In this document: one piece after another, positions 62,595 to 64,000 of the stretch | How the letters are laid out: each line of letters starts with the position of its first letter | How positions within the stretch are numbered: position 1 is the stretch's first letter | DNA from: Acidimicrobiia bacterium | GTDB lineage: Bacteria > Actinomycetota > Acidimicrobiia > Acidimicrobiales > Aldehydirespiratoraceae | Direction of reading: 5' to 3' | DNA length: 64,000 nt | Assembly: GCA_022820805.1 (NCBI GenBank) | Contig: JAJEEV010000009.1 | Span: 215,985-279,984, forward strand | Program-made: the position numbers and the translations under genes | The notes under the pieces: model-generated | What the model was told of the DNA's origin: nothing | Seen by the model: only the letters and a program-made list of their open reading frames with translations | Databases searched by the model: none

Positions 62595-63263
62595 CTAGGT
62601 GGCTTGATCGGGTGGGCTGTGTTGGGTGAGGTTGCTGGCGATGTTGGCGGTGACAATGCCGAACAGGGCGATCCCGACGACCATCAACGCGGCGGCGATG
62701 ACGCGGCCGGCGGCGGTGACGGGGGCGATGTCGCCGTAGCCGACGGTGGTGACGGTGACCATCGCCCACCACAGGGCGTCACCGAAGTTGCCGAGGGTGC
62801 TGTTGGTGCCTGACTCGGCGAACCAGATGCCGGTGGCGCCAGCTGTGACGACGACCGGCATCGCGACGATCATCTGGCGGCCGATGAGTCCCTGCCAGAT
62901 GCGGATCGCGGTGTGCCAAACCCGTACGGCGTAGACGATGACGCGGGCGGCTCGCAGGATCCTGATGGCGTGCATCGAGCGCAGCGCCCGGATCGGCAGC
63001 AGGTACGGGATGACGGTGACGCCGACGATGGCCACGTCGTACCAATGGGTCAGCAGGTATCGGCGCCACTGCCCGCGGGCCTGAGCGGTGCGCACGGCCA
63101 GGTCGGTGGCGAAGCAGGCCCAGATCGTCCAATTCGCTATGGCGGCCGCCGTCGTCCAGGGGGCTGTGGCGTTGGCCTCGACGACCAGCAGCGGGATCGT
63201 CGCCACCGCGAGGACCATCAACGGCACATCCGTCATCGACTCCCAGCGGGCAGAAGAGGGCAT
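62595..63263 (-). CDS. voltage-gated-type potassium channel
   Basis: A 222-residue ion channel with six predicted membrane helices. The fourth has spaced arginines (IRALRSMHAIRILRAARVI), as in a voltage sensor, and the pore carries TVTTVGYGDIAPVTAAGR. No RCK or cNMP domain follows. ATG 63263 after GAAGGGAG is chosen; the longer frame has no ribosome site. Stop 23 bases upstream of the Fn3 protein's ribosome-binding site, so it may be the first gene of that transcript. Confidence 0.88.
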   Translation of the reverse strand: MPSSARWESMTDVPLMVLAVATIPLLVVEANATAPWTTAAAIANWTIWACFATDLAVRTAQARGQWRRYLLTHWYDVAIVGVTVIPYLLPIRALRSMHAIRILRAARVIVYAVRVWHTAIRIWQGLIGRQMIVAMPVVVTAGATGIWFAESGTNSTLGNFGDALWWAMVTVTTVGYGDIAPVTAAGRVIAAALMVVGIALFGIVTANIASNLTQHSPPDQAT

Positions 63264-63587
63264 GGTGGCTCCCTTCGGGTTGGACGGGCATCGTTTGCCA
63301 ACTAATGCCATTGACCGATCCCCTCCGTTTCGCTATGGCGTAGACAGACTCCGAGAATCTACAAAGGTCTATGTGCCGTAAATATGACGATGTGGACAAC
63401 TTTCATCACAGCATGTAACGATCCGCAGGAATACGGCATGATCGCTCGAAGTTGGTCAACTCGAACTGTCGCACCACCCGCCGCGGCCTGCCGCCGCAGC
63501 CAGCGCCGAACCACGGCGACAGCCTCGGCTAGTCGGCGATGCGGACGCCCGCGGGCGGCGGCATGCTGCCCCAGCAGGTGATGGTGC
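63264..63587. other. intergenic region without clear genes
   Basis: About 320 bases, AT-richer than the backbone at 63340-63440. Short frames exist but have no ribosome sites or family features. Nothing repeat-like was found. Confidence 0.5.
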
Positions 63588-64000
63588 TCACTGGTATGCG
63601 GGCTCCATGTCGGTGTAGAGGTTGTCGGGCTGCCAGACCCGGATGTAGTCGATCTTCATCCGGGTGCGGATGTAGGGATGATTTGTGCCCAGGTACCCCC
63701 ACAGGCCGATGCTGATCGGGAGGGGTGTGTGTGCGACGGCGACCTGCTCGAGCAGCGTGTCGGTGTCTTCGGGGTCGAGGTATTCGAAGTACTCGTCCCT
63801 GGCGGTGCCGGTCAGTGTCTTTCTGGATGGGTAGTTCGTCTGGATCTCTATCTTGTCTTCGGGCACCACGGTCAGGTCGTCGTGCACGCCGTCCACTTTG
63901 ACGAAGGTCCGATAGCCGCGGGGGGTCCATTCGATCCCTCTGGTCACGGTGAAGGTCTCACCGGCTTCACAGGAGGTGCGGCTGATGAGCGAGATTGCTT
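63588..64000 (-). CDS. GH16/concanavalin-like domain protein, C-terminal fragment
   Basis: The 3' end of a gene that continues past the window edge. About 137 residues are visible. IEWTPRGYRTFVKVDGVHDD and PISIGLWGYLG, ending RMKIDYIRVWQPDNLYTDME, follow the jelly-roll ending of glycoside hydrolase family 16 and related lectin domains (MKIDYIRVW is the usual last strand). The catalytic ExDxxE motif would lie outside. A beta-glucanase or a carbohydrate-binding role is inferred. The frame runs open to the edge at 63998. Confidence 0.65.
   Translation of the reverse strand, partial: AISLISRTSCEAGETFTVTRGIEWTPRGYRTFVKVDGVHDDLTVVPEDKIEIQTNYPSRKTLTGTARDEYFEYLDPEDTDTLLEQVAVAHTPLPISIGLWGYLGTNHPYIRTRMKIDYIRVWQPDNLYTDMEPAYQ

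Noticed and set aside
62595..63263. Channel and K+ channel at 47.4 kb as a duplicated pair
   Set aside because: Beyond the selectivity filter they differ in architecture (six helices with voltage-sensor-like segment, against two helices with RCK domains).
63384..63581. Short plus-strand frame in the gap at 63.4-63.6 kb
   Set aside because: No ribosome site, no recognisable features, and it overlaps the AT-rich intergenic stretch.
48790..64000. Duplicated tRNA-Glu 3' end as an attachment site
   Set aside because: The T-arm/acceptor sequence was not found again in the window; the site could lie beyond 64 kb.

Overview
The window reads as one contiguous piece of a high-GC actinobacterial chromosome. 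The lineage markers are a mycothiol-type formaldehyde dehydrogenase with its metallo-hydrolase partner, DUF3039 and DUF2277 proteins, a monomeric B12-dependent methylmalonyl-CoA mutase with MeaB, the MEP pathway genes ispD/ispF beside an rlmB-type methylase, an actinobacterial ATP-dependent DNA ligase and many GTG starts. Cys-containing SLH domains, SwmB-type adhesin repeats and many SDR, acyl-CoA and amidohydrolase genes fit an uncultured member of the Acidimicrobiia. That placement is inference, not proof.

Positions 1-48,500 are chromosomal backbone. In order they hold: two alternating SDR/epimerase pairs; methylmalonyl-CoA mutase and MeaB; a Crp-type regulator divergent from ispD-ispF-rlmB; a GDPD lipoprotein; an SDR; a small-ORF/retropepsin-like pair; an IMPDH/GMPR-like enzyme; P450, acyl-CoA dehydrogenase, nitronate monooxygenase and aminotransferase; engB; an Fpg-like glycosylase behind a VapBC module; haloalkane dehalogenase with guanine deaminase; threonine aldolase; a YczE-like protein, beta-propeller and pcm cluster; mscR with its MBL partner; a serine hydrolase; AlkD-like and AlkA-like repair genes; DUF3039; DNA ligase; ABC-F; surE divergent from a two-component system with a Tat amine oxidase; valS; an adenosine-deaminase-family enzyme with an SDR; a SpoU methylase; a K+ channel; and tRNA-Gln and tRNA-Glu.

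The backbone carries eight copies of an exactly 47-bp nested palindrome (GAATTGGCAGC...GCTGCCAATTC), always between genes and mostly just past stop codons. Four of them form two 206-207-bp composite elements in opposite orientation (11122-11327 and 16047-16253), each with an extra central hairpin. No copy was seen beyond 48.8 kb.

Positions 48,800-64,000, immediately after tRNA-Glu, are accessory in character. AT-rich patches are frequent. The region carries a DUF4143 ATPase, HicBA, a 1,943-aa SLH-anchored adhesin, a VapBC-like module with a frameshifted toxin, a gluzincin lipoprotein, a second secreted Fn3 surface protein, a voltage-gated-type channel and the end of a GH16/lectin-like gene. 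The two surface proteins converge and share N-terminal domains. A 200-bp stretch in each is about 97% identical and inverted, so recombination could flip about 10.4 kb and swap gene bodies between two N-terminal/promoter ends. The second protein has a C7 tract that puts its well-formed start and signal peptide one base out of frame, and a leader relic with a G9 tract lies before the first. Together these suggest a variable cell-surface locus; this is the most interesting part of the window, with the 47-bp palindrome family next.
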